64,000 nucleotides of DNA from Winogradskya consettensis (GTDB lineage: Bacteria; Actinomycetota; Actinomycetes; Mycobacteriales; Micromonosporaceae), in assembly GCF_018332715.1 (NCBI RefSeq), contig NZ_BOQP01000029.1:62001-126000 (forward strand), written 5' to 3'. Positions within the stretch are counted from its first letter, which is position 1; each line of letters begins with the position of its first letter. A program made the translations under genes and the position numbers. Shown in pieces: positions 16,784 to 24,705 of this stretch. Under the pieces are notes generated by a model. It saw only the letters and a program-made list of their open reading frames with translations, was not told where the DNA came from and did not search any database.

Positions 16784-17125
16784 ATGAATCTCCGCCTGGA
16801 TGAGATTCACCGGCTTCCGCACTGGCAGAGGCCCGGCCGGCGGGGTCCAGTAGGGCGCGGCATCCTGGACTGGCAGGATCCTGAGCTGAGCGCTGTCGAG
16901 ACCCGTGAGGATCTTGCTCGCTATCTGGAAGCCCTCGCGGCAAGTCTTCGCGAGGGCACAATCTCGACGGAGAACCCGTCCACAGCGGCCTTTGTGGACG
17001 CGGCAGGCCGCTGGACGGCATCGATGGACGGCTTCTTTGCGAATATCCTCGAAGTGCCGGTTCCTGGCGCTCCTGATTGGTCGATGATCGCTGCGATATT
17101 CCGTGCGGCACTCGTCTACGAGTAG
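16784..17125 (+). CDS. DUF7660-like small protein
   Basis: A 113-aa protein. From about residue 33 on (VETREDLARYLEALAASLRE, W-x-x-S-M-D-G-F-F-A-N, then P-D-W-S-M-I-A-A-I-F-R-A-A-L-V-Y-E) it resembles the small acidic DUF7660 family. The N-terminal 30 residues are basic and poorly conserved-looking, with no ribosome-binding site before the ATG, so the true 5' end may be altered by the rearrangement suggested by the neighbouring remnant. Confidence 0.55.
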   Translation: MNLRLDEIHRLPHWQRPGRRGPVGRGILDWQDPELSAVETREDLARYLEALAASLREGTISTENPSTAAFVDAAGRWTASMDGFFANILEVPVPGAPDWSMIAAIFRAALVYE

Positions 17126-17367
17126 CGGTCAGGTCATCACCGCCGACCTGGGAAGTGGCCGCAGCAGCCGACGTCCTCGACGGCGGACTGAACGGCACCA
17201 CCGGCGATGAGCGCCATCCCTACAGCCCCCGGCACTGCGGCCAGCCGCGAACTCTTACCCACCGCACGGAGGGCCCCGCGCCAGCGAGGCCCTCCGGCTT
17301 TGGTCATGGCTGAGCCCTGTTCGCACGGGCTTGCGACATTCATCTTGCAGCTGTTCTCAGCCTCACC

Positions 17368-17507
17368 CAGCCGCAGCCAAGCTCCTTGCCCGCTGTTCGC
17401 CGGGTTGGCCCAAAGCCCACCCAGCTGTGGCCAGGCTTCTTGTCCGCTGTTCGCCGGGTTGGCCCAAAGCCCACCCAGCCGCAGCCAGGCTCCCGCCGCC
17501 GTTCCCT
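17368..17507. repeat. 54-bp tandem repeat, 2.6 copies
   Basis: Units at 17368-17421 and 17422-17475 are nearly identical (GCTGTTCGCCGGGTTGGCCC core). A third partial copy starts at 17476 and diverges after ~32 bp. They sit in the 466-bp gap (17126-17591) between the DUF7660-like gene and the 3' end of greA; I see no gene in that gap. Confidence 0.85.
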
Positions 17508-17591
17508 GATCTAACCGGCCCGCCCCACACCACACCGGCCCGGATAGCCGGGGGTGGGGGATTGGGACCCGAATGCGTCATTTGCCGAAGC

Positions 17592-18086
17592 TCAGCCGCC
17601 GAACGGCGAGAACTCCACGACGGTGACCTTGATGTCGGCGCCGCTCGGAGCCGTATAGGTGACGGTCTGGCCGGTGGCGGCGCCGAGGATCGCCTTGCCG
17701 AGAGCGGACTCGGGGCTGTAGACGGTGAGGTCGGTGGTCGACGCGATCTCGCGGGAGCCGAGGAGGAACTTCTCGGTGTCGCTCTTGTCGTCGTCGAAGT
17801 AGATGGTGACCACCATGCCGGGGGTGACCTTGTCGGCGGTGGGGGTGTCGCCGACCTCGGCGTTGCGCAGGAACTCCTTCAAGTAGAGGATCCGGCCTTC
17901 CTGCTTGCCCTGCTCCTCGCGGGCGGCGTGGTAGCCGCCGTTCTCGCGGAGGTCGCCCTCCTCGCGGCGGGCGTTGATCTCTGCGGCGATCTCCGGCCGG
18001 GCTGCGATCAACTCGTCGAGCTCGGCCTGCAGCCGGTCGTAAGCGTCCTGGGAGAGCCAGGTCTTCGACGCCTCTGAACTGGTCAC
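17592..18086 (-). CDS. greA: transcription elongation factor GreA
   Basis: A 164-aa GreA. An N-terminal antiparallel coiled coil (residues ~5-80, with the acidic tip E-E-G-D-L-R-E-N-G-G-Y-H-A-A-R-E) rescues stalled RNA polymerase by stimulating transcript cleavage, and the C-terminal FKBP-like domain contains SPESALGKAILGA. The open frame starts at 18152, but GTG 18086 has AAGGAGAAG upstream and gives the standard length. It stands in the same position as M. tuberculosis Rv1080c. Confidence 0.95.
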   Translation of the reverse strand: MTSSEASKTWLSQDAYDRLQAELDELIAARPEIAAEINARREEGDLRENGGYHAAREEQGKQEGRILYLKEFLRNAEVGDTPTADKVTPGMVVTIYFDDDKSDTEKFLLGSREIASTTDLTVYSPESALGKAILGAATGQTVTYTAPSGADIKVTVVEFSPFGG

Positions 18087-18326
18087 AGACTCTTCTCCTT
18101 GAAACGGGATGAGCGTACGGAGCGAATCACCAAGCTTACCAGCGGTGCACACTCGGTCGATTCGCTCGATGCGGGACAGGTGGAAACGGACGTGCGCTTC
18201 CTTGGTACCCGGTGGGTCTGACAGTTTCCTTCGTCCGGGTCACTCGCATGGTTACGTTTTGCGAATGGCGAGGAAGCCCGTTGTCACCGGCGGTGGCGTT
18301 CGCGGGCTCCGGGCGTACGGTGAAAA

Positions 18327-18746
18327 TCAGTCAGCGGCCTGGCACTTGAGCACGTCACCCACGAAGGCTTCGGCCCTGGTCTGCACGATTTCGGACGCCT
18401 CGATGGTGGTCTCCTGGCCGGTCGCCCGGACCGTCACCGTGCGGCTGCCGACCTCGGCGCCGTCATAGTCGCGGGCGCGCAGCCCGCACTTCGCCGCGCC
18501 ACCGGCGGGGACCCGGACGGTGAAATCGAGTGTCACCTGCGTGGGTGTGATGTTTGTCCAGCGGACGATCTGGGCGTCGTAGTTCGGATCGCCGTACTGA
18601 CCGTAGAGGCGCACGGTGAGTGCCGCCGCCGCTACCGCGATGACCACTGCGAAGATGATCGGCCCGGCCAGCCTGCGGCGCCCATCCCGGCGCCGGCCGT
18701 AGCGGCCCGGCGGGAATATCGGGTTTGTGGCGCGCGTCTCGCTCAC
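18327..18746 (-). CDS. DUF4307 single-pass membrane protein
   Basis: A 139-aa protein with a basic N-terminus, one transmembrane helix (residues ~27-47) and an extracytoplasmic beta-rich domain with two cysteines that may form a disulfide. It matches the DUF4307 family and the Rv1081c position between greA and mca. GTG 18746 is chosen because AGGAGAGG lies upstream; the longer frame to 18782 lacks a site. Function unknown. Confidence 0.85.
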   Translation of the reverse strand: MSETRATNPIFPPGRYGRRRDGRRRLAGPIIFAVVIAVAAAALTVRLYGQYGDPNYDAQIVRWTNITPTQVTLDFTVRVPAGGAAKCGLRARDYDGAEVGSRTVTVRATGQETTIEASEIVQTRAEAFVGDVLKCQAAD

Positions 18747-18857
18747 CAGGGGGACCTCTCCTGCGAAAAGTGTCAGTGCCATCCGACAGAATGACGTTGT
18801 CCATCTTCGCAGCCGAAACCGGGTCCTACGAACGAGGTCCGGTCGAGGGAGAATTCA

Positions 18858-19736
18858 GTGGCTGAGCAGTTGCGTCTGATGACCGTGCACGCACACCCGG
18901 ACGACGAGTCCAGCAAGGGCGCCGCCACCATGGCGCGCTACGTCGCCGAGGGCGTCGACGTGCTGGTCGCGACGTGCACGGGCGGGGAGCGCGGCAGCGT
19001 GCTGAACCCCCAGATGGATCGGCCCGAGGTCCTGGCCGACATCGCCAACATCCGTAAACGCGAGATGGACGAGGCCCGCGCGATCCTCGGCGTCCGCCAG
19101 GCCTGGCTCGGCTTCGTCGACTCCGGCCTGCCCGAGGGCGACCCCCTCCCGCCGCTGCCCGAGGGCTGCTTCGGCCTGGTCGACCCGGAAGAGGGCGCCA
19201 AACCGCTGATCAAGCTGATCCGCGAGTTCCGCCCGCACGTCATGACCACCTATGACGAGAACGGCGGCTACCCCCACCCCGACCACATCATGTGCCACAA
19301 CATCTCCGTGGTGGCCTTCGACGCAGCCGGCGACCCGGACAAATACCCCGAGCTCGGCGAGCCCTGGCAGCCCTCCAAGCTCTACTACAACTCCGGCTGG
19401 ACCCGCGCCCGCATGCTCGCCCTCCACGAGGGCATGCTCGCCGCCGGCCTCGAGTCCCCCTACACCGAGTGGCTCCAGAACGAGGAACGCACCGACCGCG
19501 GCGACAAAATCACCACCCGCATCGAATGCGGCGAGTACTTCGAAATCCGCGACAACGCCCTCCGAGCCCACGCCACCCAGGTCGACCCGGACGGCTTCTG
19601 GTTCCACGTCCCCATGGAAATGCAGCAGAAGGTCTGGCCCACGGAGGACTTCGAGCTCGCCCGCTCCCTCGTCGACAGCCCCACCCCGGAGTCCGACCTC
19701 TTCGCCGGCATCCGCGAATCGGTGGACACCCACTGA
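18858..19736 (+). CDS. mca: mycothiol S-conjugate amidase
   Basis: A 292-aa zinc amidase that cleaves mycothiol conjugates of electrophiles, releasing mercapturic acids for export; diagnostic of a mycothiol-using actinomycete. Zinc motif HAHPDDE at residues 11-17 and the second ligand region G-G-Y-P-H-P-D-H. It resembles MshB, but this length and its place after greA/DUF4307 match Mca (Rv1082). GTG start with a GAGGGAGAA site. Confidence 0.93.
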   Translation: MAEQLRLMTVHAHPDDESSKGAATMARYVAEGVDVLVATCTGGERGSVLNPQMDRPEVLADIANIRKREMDEARAILGVRQAWLGFVDSGLPEGDPLPPLPEGCFGLVDPEEGAKPLIKLIREFRPHVMTTYDENGGYPHPDHIMCHNISVVAFDAAGDPDKYPELGEPWQPSKLYYNSGWTRARMLALHEGMLAAGLESPYTEWLQNEERTDRGDKITTRIECGEYFEIRDNALRAHATQVDPDGFWFHVPMEMQQKVWPTEDFELARSLVDSPTPESDLFAGIRESVDTH

Positions 19737-19974
19737 CCGCCGTCTGAGTGGGGGGTTCGTCGCAGTGCTGGACGTCCCGGCTGGGGTGGGGCGCTGGGGG
19801 GCCTACTCGCGTGGGTTCGTCCTTGACGATCGCGCCGTGACGGTGACCTGCGGGTTGTTGGCCTGGGGCTCGCCTGTCGCTCCTTGATCTTGTGGTTCTG
19901 GGGTTGGTCGCTGGTTCGTCCCGCCGCTCTGCGCGACCCATGGAACCTTGCCGTCACGCGTTTCTGGCCCCTGC

Positions 19975-20130
19975 TGGCTATGCCGGGCCGCCTTGGCTCG
20001 GTCTGGTCCGGCTTGGCTCGGTCTGGTTCGGTCCGGCTGGCTTGACTTGGTCTGGTTCGGCTTGGCTTGGTCTGGTTCGGGTCGGGTCGGGTCGGGTCGG
20101 GTTGGCTTGGCTCGGCTTGCCTGCGGGCTG
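19975..20130 (+). repeat. GGCTTGG/TCTGGTTCGG low-complexity tract with (TCGGG)5
   Basis: A strand-asymmetric G/T-rich tract built of short degenerate units. At 20079-20101 five GGG runs are separated by TC, a textbook G-quadruplex pattern on the + strand. It lies in the 1.2-kb interval after mca in which I find no gene. Confidence 0.85.
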
Positions 20131-20440
20131 ACCGGGTCTCGGCTCGGTCTGCGACTGCCTGGCTCAGGCTGCCCGGCTGGGACGGTCCCTGTCGGCTCGG
20201 CCGTGCCTTCCGGCTGGCCCGGCTGGGGTCCCATCGGCGTGGCTCGACTCGTCTGCCTTGCTTGGCTTGGGATCCCTCTGGCCGAGGTGGATGTCCGGTT
20301 ACCTATGGTTCGAGAGGAAAACACGTTCGCGTAGGCCTTCGGTCCGCGCTTCCCGGCTCGGTCAGGCCCTACTTGGCTTTGCGCTTCTTGGCGGGGCGCT
20401 CCTGATCTCGTTCATCGCCGCCCGGGGGCCTTCCAGGCCC

Positions 20441-20620
20441 CCAGGCTCTCGGCCCCACGCTTCCGGGCTCCCGGGCTCCCGGCTCCCGGCCCCAGGCTCC
20501 CGCCCCCAAGGTCCTGGGCGCCCACGCTCTCGGCCCCACGCTTCCGGGCCCAGGCTCCCGGCCCCAAGGTCCCGGGCGCCCACGCTCCCGGATCCAGGTT
20601 CCTGGGGCACGCGCTCCCGG
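20441..20620. repeat. C-rich ~58-bp imperfect tandem repeat
   Basis: Copies beginning at 20492 and 20550 (58-bp period) share CCAGGCTCCCG and GGGCGCCCACGCTC; a related partial copy starts at 20441. The long open frames across it are an artefact of the composition. Confidence 0.7.
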
Positions 20621-20923
20621 CCATGCCTTCCAGGCTCCGCGCTCGCAGTTCGTCTTCCAGGCCCTGCGCTTCCGGCCCGGCTGCCTGGCTCAGCCGCACC
20701 GGCCCGGACCGCTTGGCCCGGTGCGGTCTCGCCGGGCCAAGGTCGCCTCCCTCATCGGGCGGCGTCATCGGCTGGCTTTGTCGTTGGCCCGCATCCCGAC
20801 TCGCGGTCTGGGGGGTCTCGCGCAGAGGAGCTGGAGTTGGGCGGTTTGGGTGGGTGGTGGGGGTTGGGTGGGATTGCGGGATCCAGTGGTTGGGTTCGGG
20901 GCTGGTGGGCGTACCTTTGGGGG

Positions 20924-21277
20924 GTGGATTTCGATGCTGTGAACAACTTCGGGGATACCCGGTCCGGTGGGCTTGCCGGGCCGATGGGGCTCTTCATCAT
21001 TGTGTTGATGTCCATTGCGACGGTGCTGCTCATCCGCAATATGAACAAGCGGCTGCGTCGGCTTCCCGACAGTTTCCCGGACAACCGTGCGATTGCGCGG
21101 GACGCTGAGGTGGCGCGGCTCGAGGCGGATCTTGCTCGCGGTGAGGGTCGGCCAGCGCGGGATGATGCTGACGGTGATCGTTCCGGTGTGGACGGTGCCG
21201 AGGCTGCGGCCGAGGTCGCGGGCGTGGAATCCACGGACGGCGTGGCGAAGGACGGCGGGCGCGGCGAGCGGGCTTGA
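20924..21277 (+). CDS. small single-pass membrane protein downstream of mca
   Basis: A 117-aa protein starting V-D-F-D-A-V-N-N-F. One transmembrane helix (residues ~20-38, GPMGLFIIVLMSIATVLLI) is followed by RNMNKRLRRLP and an acidic, Ala/Gly-rich tail. It corresponds to the conserved small gene after mca (Rv1083 position). The frame is open far upstream through repeats, but GTG 20924 begins the conserved part. TACCTT lies 6 nt upstream (with TTGGGT 16 bp further), suggesting a leaderless transcript. Confidence 0.75.
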   Translation: MDFDAVNNFGDTRSGGLAGPMGLFIIVLMSIATVLLIRNMNKRLRRLPDSFPDNRAIARDAEVARLEADLARGEGRPARDDADGDRSGVDGAEAAAEVAGVESTDGVAKDGGRGERA

Positions 21278-21456
21278 TGTCGAGTGGCGTGATTCCACTT
21301 TGTCAAGTTTCTGGATTCGGCCGCGGGCGCGGCGCGTCGCGTTCCGAACATCGGTAGTGCCCCACCGTCAACCCCTGTTGCGTTCCGCCGGTTTGGCTTA
21401 GCCTTCCGCCGGGGGGCTTTGACGTCCCTCCACCCTGCGCGGAAAGGGGGCCGTCG

Positions 21457-22029
21457 GTGACCATCTCCCGCCCCCCGCATTCTCCACTGCAGATGCACGT
21501 GCATCCGCCAGTGCTGCTGGTCAGCGGCTTGCGGTGTGACCTCGGACAAGATCGCTCGCGGACAGTGCGCGGGGCTGTCCGCGCAATCAGAAATGCGACA
21601 CCCGAGGTGGCACGGCGGCGGGATGGACGAGCCTCCGCGGCCCGTTCGGCGGTGTCGCCGGTGAGCGGCCGGGCCGTCGCGAGCGCGACCGCCGTCTGCA
21701 CGGACGTGTCGACGTGTGCGAATGGCGCAAGAACGGACGATGGCTCCCGGGCGGGCCGTTTTGACATCAAGCGTGAGGCGCGGTCGAGGGTGCGAACCAC
21801 CGCTCGGGTCGCTGCCTCGATCACCGCGCGCGCTGCCGGCGCCCGGTTCGCGACCGTTACCCCGGTCGCGGCGGGTGGGTTCGGAAGCGGAGCGGCGCCG
21901 GCGCAGTCACGCTGGTGCGGTATGCGGGTGTGTTCGCCGCGGTGGGTAACCGCGGCGCCCCCGATCGCCACGAACTCCGGGAGCAGGTCCGCTTCCGGTC
22001 CACGTCGTTCGGGCGAGGAGGTGGCATGA
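21457..22029 (+). CDS. doubtful ORF overlapping the GGDEF-EAL start
   Basis: A 190-codon frame with GGAAAGGGGG before its GTG and an ATGA overlap with the next gene, which are features of a real gene. TAGCCT at 21399-21404 with TTGCGT 15 bp upstream may be a promoter. The product, however, is Arg/Ala/Ser-rich without recognisable structure, as expected of a chance frame in GC-rich DNA. If it is not coding, the 748 bp from 21278 to 22025 hold nothing I can name. Confidence 0.25.
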   Translation: MTISRPPHSPLQMHVHPPVLLVSGLRCDLGQDRSRTVRGAVRAIRNATPEVARRRDGRASAARSAVSPVSGRAVASATAVCTDVSTCANGARTDDGSRAGRFDIKREARSRVRTTARVAASITARAAGARFATVTPVAAGGFGSGAAPAQSRWCGMRVCSPRWVTAAPPIATNSGSRSASGPRRSGEEVA

Positions 22030-24599
22030 CTTCGCCTTACGCTGTGTCGGCCGTGGCTTCCCGGGAAACTGGGGGCGCTGCTGTTGCGCCTGTTCGGCGC
22101 GCTTCGGGCGTACGGATGCTGCATGGGTCCGTTCTTGGTCTAGCACTTGTGTTTTCGCTGGTCGGGGTGTTGCTGCCGGGGCAGCGGCCGGAGGCCTTCA
22201 CGCTCACGCCGGTGGCCGCGGGTGGCATTGCTCTGCTGCTCGTCGCCGCTGGTCAGCTGGCCCGGTTGCGGTTCCGCGTCGGGCGCGGCACCGTCAGCGT
22301 GTCCTGGGGTGAGGTCGCCTTCATTCTCGGCTTCGCGCTCGTGCCGCCCGGATGGCTGCCCGCGCTGACCCTTGCCGGGGTCGGTGGCGCGTGGCTGTTC
22401 ATCACGTGGTTGAACGGTCAGCGCGTGGCGAGGGCCATCGCGCACCTGGCCGCGTCACTCAGTCTCGGTGCGGCCGGGGCGACCGCGGTTGCGTATGCGA
22501 TCACGGGACCCGCTGCGCCCATCGGCAGTATCCGCACGCAGATCGGTCTCATCGCCGGTGCGGTTGTCTATCTGACAATCACGGTCGGTCTTGCCGTGAT
22601 CACGCTTACGGTAAACCGGGACGCGGGTTCCCAGGACAGCGCGACGCAGATCACAGCTCGGGCGCTGAATGCCAAGCTGCCGATGTTCGCCGGCAATGTC
22701 CTGGTCGGACTCTCCGCCCTGTTCGCGCTGGTCAACGGTCCGTTGTGGTTGATCGCCATGCCCGCGGTGCTGTGGTTGCTGCAGCGGGCGTATCGCCAGC
22801 ACCTGCGGGCCGATGAGGAGCGGCGGGTCTGGGAGGCGTTCGCCCGTGCCACCCGCACGCTGGGCCTGGCCACCGAGGATGCCGTCGCCGCCGCGGGGCT
22901 GCGCGGGGCGCTCGACGTGTTCGGTGCCCGCCGGGTGGAGATGCAAGTCACCCTGTCGCTCGGCCCCGACGCCCGTGAAGATCGGCGATACGTGCAGGAC
23001 GCTCCGCAGGATCCGATGCCCGGGGCGATGCCGGGACCGGCGATCACCCGGGCCATGACCGTGGGAGGTACGCACGTGGGCGACCTCACCGTCTGGCTCA
23101 CCGAGCCGACCATGCCCGCCACGCAGGACGAGCTGGCCGTCTCCGCGTACGCGGACGCCCTGGCCGGTGCCCTGCACGACGCGGCGGCCCACGAACGGCT
23201 GGCGCTGCTCGACGCGCGCGTCGCGTACGAGGGGGTGCACGATCCGCTGACCGGGCTGGCCAATCGGACCGCGCTGCTGGCGGACGGCGATGACCTCGTC
23301 AAGTCGCTGGACCGGGACCGGCCGGTCGCCGTTCTGCTGCTCGATCTCAACAACTTCCGCGAGGTCAACGGCACTCTCGGGTACAGAGCGGGTGACGCCG
23401 TCCTGCGTACCGTCGCGGAGCGCCTTGCCGATCTTGCCCGGGAGGGTGAGCTGATCGCCCGGCTGGGCGACGACGAGTTCGCCGTCCTGCTGCCGTCGCT
23501 CGCGACCCTCACCGACTCCTCGCTGCCGCAGCGGGACGTGCCCAATCCGTTGCCGCAGGCGGTGCGGCGGGCCCGCGAGATCATCGAGGCGGTCAGCAAG
23601 CCGATCGACATCGACGGTGTGCGGCTGGTCACCGAAGTGGCCGTCGGTGTCGTCGTGGAGAACGCAGGCTGTGCCGAGCTGGGTGAGCTCATCCGGCGGG
23701 CGAGTGTCGCGCTCGACCAGGCCAAGGAGCTGAACGTCGCGGTCGCCGCGTACGACAGCACCCGCGACGCCACCAGCACCGATCATCTCTCGCTGCCGGC
23801 CGAGCTGCTGGACGCGCTCACCGCTGACGACCAGCTCGTACTCATGCTCCAGCCCGAGGTCGACCTCGAGACCGGGGCACCCAACGGCGTCGAGGCGCTG
23901 ATCCGGTGGAACCACCCGCGGCGTGGATTGCTCACCCCCGATTCCTTCGTACGCACGGCGGAGAACGGCGGCCTGCTCGCACCGTTCACGCGTTACGTGC
24001 TCGACCGCGCACTGTCGGCCGCCGCGGACTGGGCTGCGGCGGGGCTGGACGTACCCATCTCGGTCAACGTCTCCTCCCGCAGCCTGCTCGACCCGACCTT
24101 CCCGGCCCAGGTCTCCGAGGCGCTGCGCCGGCACCGGATCATCCCGGACCAGCTCGTGCTGGAGATCACCGAATCACTCGCGGTCAGCGAGTCCGGCGTG
24201 GTCGACGAGGTCCTGGCGGCGTTGCGAGAGCTGGGAGTGCAGCTCTCGGTCGACGATTTCGGTACGGGCTTCTCGTCGCTCGCCTTTGTCACGCGCGTAC
24301 GGGTCGACGAGCTCAAGGTGGACCGTTCCTTCGTGCAGGACATGGGCGAGTCGCCGATCGCGGCGGCCATCGTCCGGGGTGCGGTGGAGCTGGGCGCCCG
24401 TCTCGGCGCGCGAGTCGTCGCTGAAGGCGTCGAGACCGCCGAGCAGCGAGCCGCCCTCCTGGCCCTGGGCTGCACCTCGGCGCAGGGATACCACTTCAGC
24501 CGCCCGCTTCCCGCGGACAAGATCGTGCACACCCTGCGGCAGATGACCGAGGCCGCCCCACCCAGGATCGTGCCGCTGCGGGTCGACGGCGCGAGCTGA
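22026..24599 (+). CDS. membrane GGDEF-EAL cyclic-di-GMP protein
   Basis: An 857-aa protein. Residues ~25-260 hold about six to eight transmembrane helices (a sensory membrane module), ~270-380 a GAF-like linker, ~390-560 a GGDEF domain and ~585-830 an EAL domain. The GGDEF motif reads G-D-D-E-F (~481), and the inhibitory I-site is R-E-G-E instead of RxxD, so cyclase activity is uncertain. The EAL domain keeps V-E-A-L-I-R-W (~622), DDFGTGFSSL, KVDRSF and AEGVET, so phosphodiesterase activity is likely. ATG preceded by GCGAGGAGG. Ligand unknown. Confidence 0.92.
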   Translation: MTSPYAVSAVASRETGGAAVAPVRRASGVRMLHGSVLGLALVFSLVGVLLPGQRPEAFTLTPVAAGGIALLLVAAGQLARLRFRVGRGTVSVSWGEVAFILGFALVPPGWLPALTLAGVGGAWLFITWLNGQRVARAIAHLAASLSLGAAGATAVAYAITGPAAPIGSIRTQIGLIAGAVVYLTITVGLAVITLTVNRDAGSQDSATQITARALNAKLPMFAGNVLVGLSALFALVNGPLWLIAMPAVLWLLQRAYRQHLRADEERRVWEAFARATRTLGLATEDAVAAAGLRGALDVFGARRVEMQVTLSLGPDAREDRRYVQDAPQDPMPGAMPGPAITRAMTVGGTHVGDLTVWLTEPTMPATQDELAVSAYADALAGALHDAAAHERLALLDARVAYEGVHDPLTGLANRTALLADGDDLVKSLDRDRPVAVLLLDLNNFREVNGTLGYRAGDAVLRTVAERLADLAREGELIARLGDDEFAVLLPSLATLTDSSLPQRDVPNPLPQAVRRAREIIEAVSKPIDIDGVRLVTEVAVGVVVENAGCAELGELIRRASVALDQAKELNVAVAAYDSTRDATSTDHLSLPAELLDALTADDQLVLMLQPEVDLETGAPNGVEALIRWNHPRRGLLTPDSFVRTAENGGLLAPFTRYVLDRALSAAADWAAAGLDVPISVNVSSRSLLDPTFPAQVSEALRRHRIIPDQLVLEITESLAVSESGVVDEVLAALRELGVQLSVDDFGTGFSSLAFVTRVRVDELKVDRSFVQDMGESPIAAAIVRGAVELGARLGARVVAEGVETAEQRAALLALGCTSAQGYHFSRPLPADKIVHTLRQMTEAAPPRIVPLRVDGAS

Positions 24600-24705
24600 C
24601 TTTCCGGCCGGCCCCGGCGCCCGCGGCGAGGGCCGCCCGGGTTCCGGGCAGGCGGGCCACCCGGCGCCGTGGGAAGTTGTCGGACCCCCGGGCTAGCGTG
24701 GGGGC

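Noticed and set aside
17368..17507. Possible CRISPR array
   Set aside because: Units are contiguous without distinct spacers, too long, and no cas gene is present. No CRISPR array was seen anywhere in the window.
20258..20923. N-terminal extension of the frame before the mca-linked membrane protein
   Set aside because: It runs through low-complexity repeats; conserved sequence and a promoter-like hexamer place the start at 20924.
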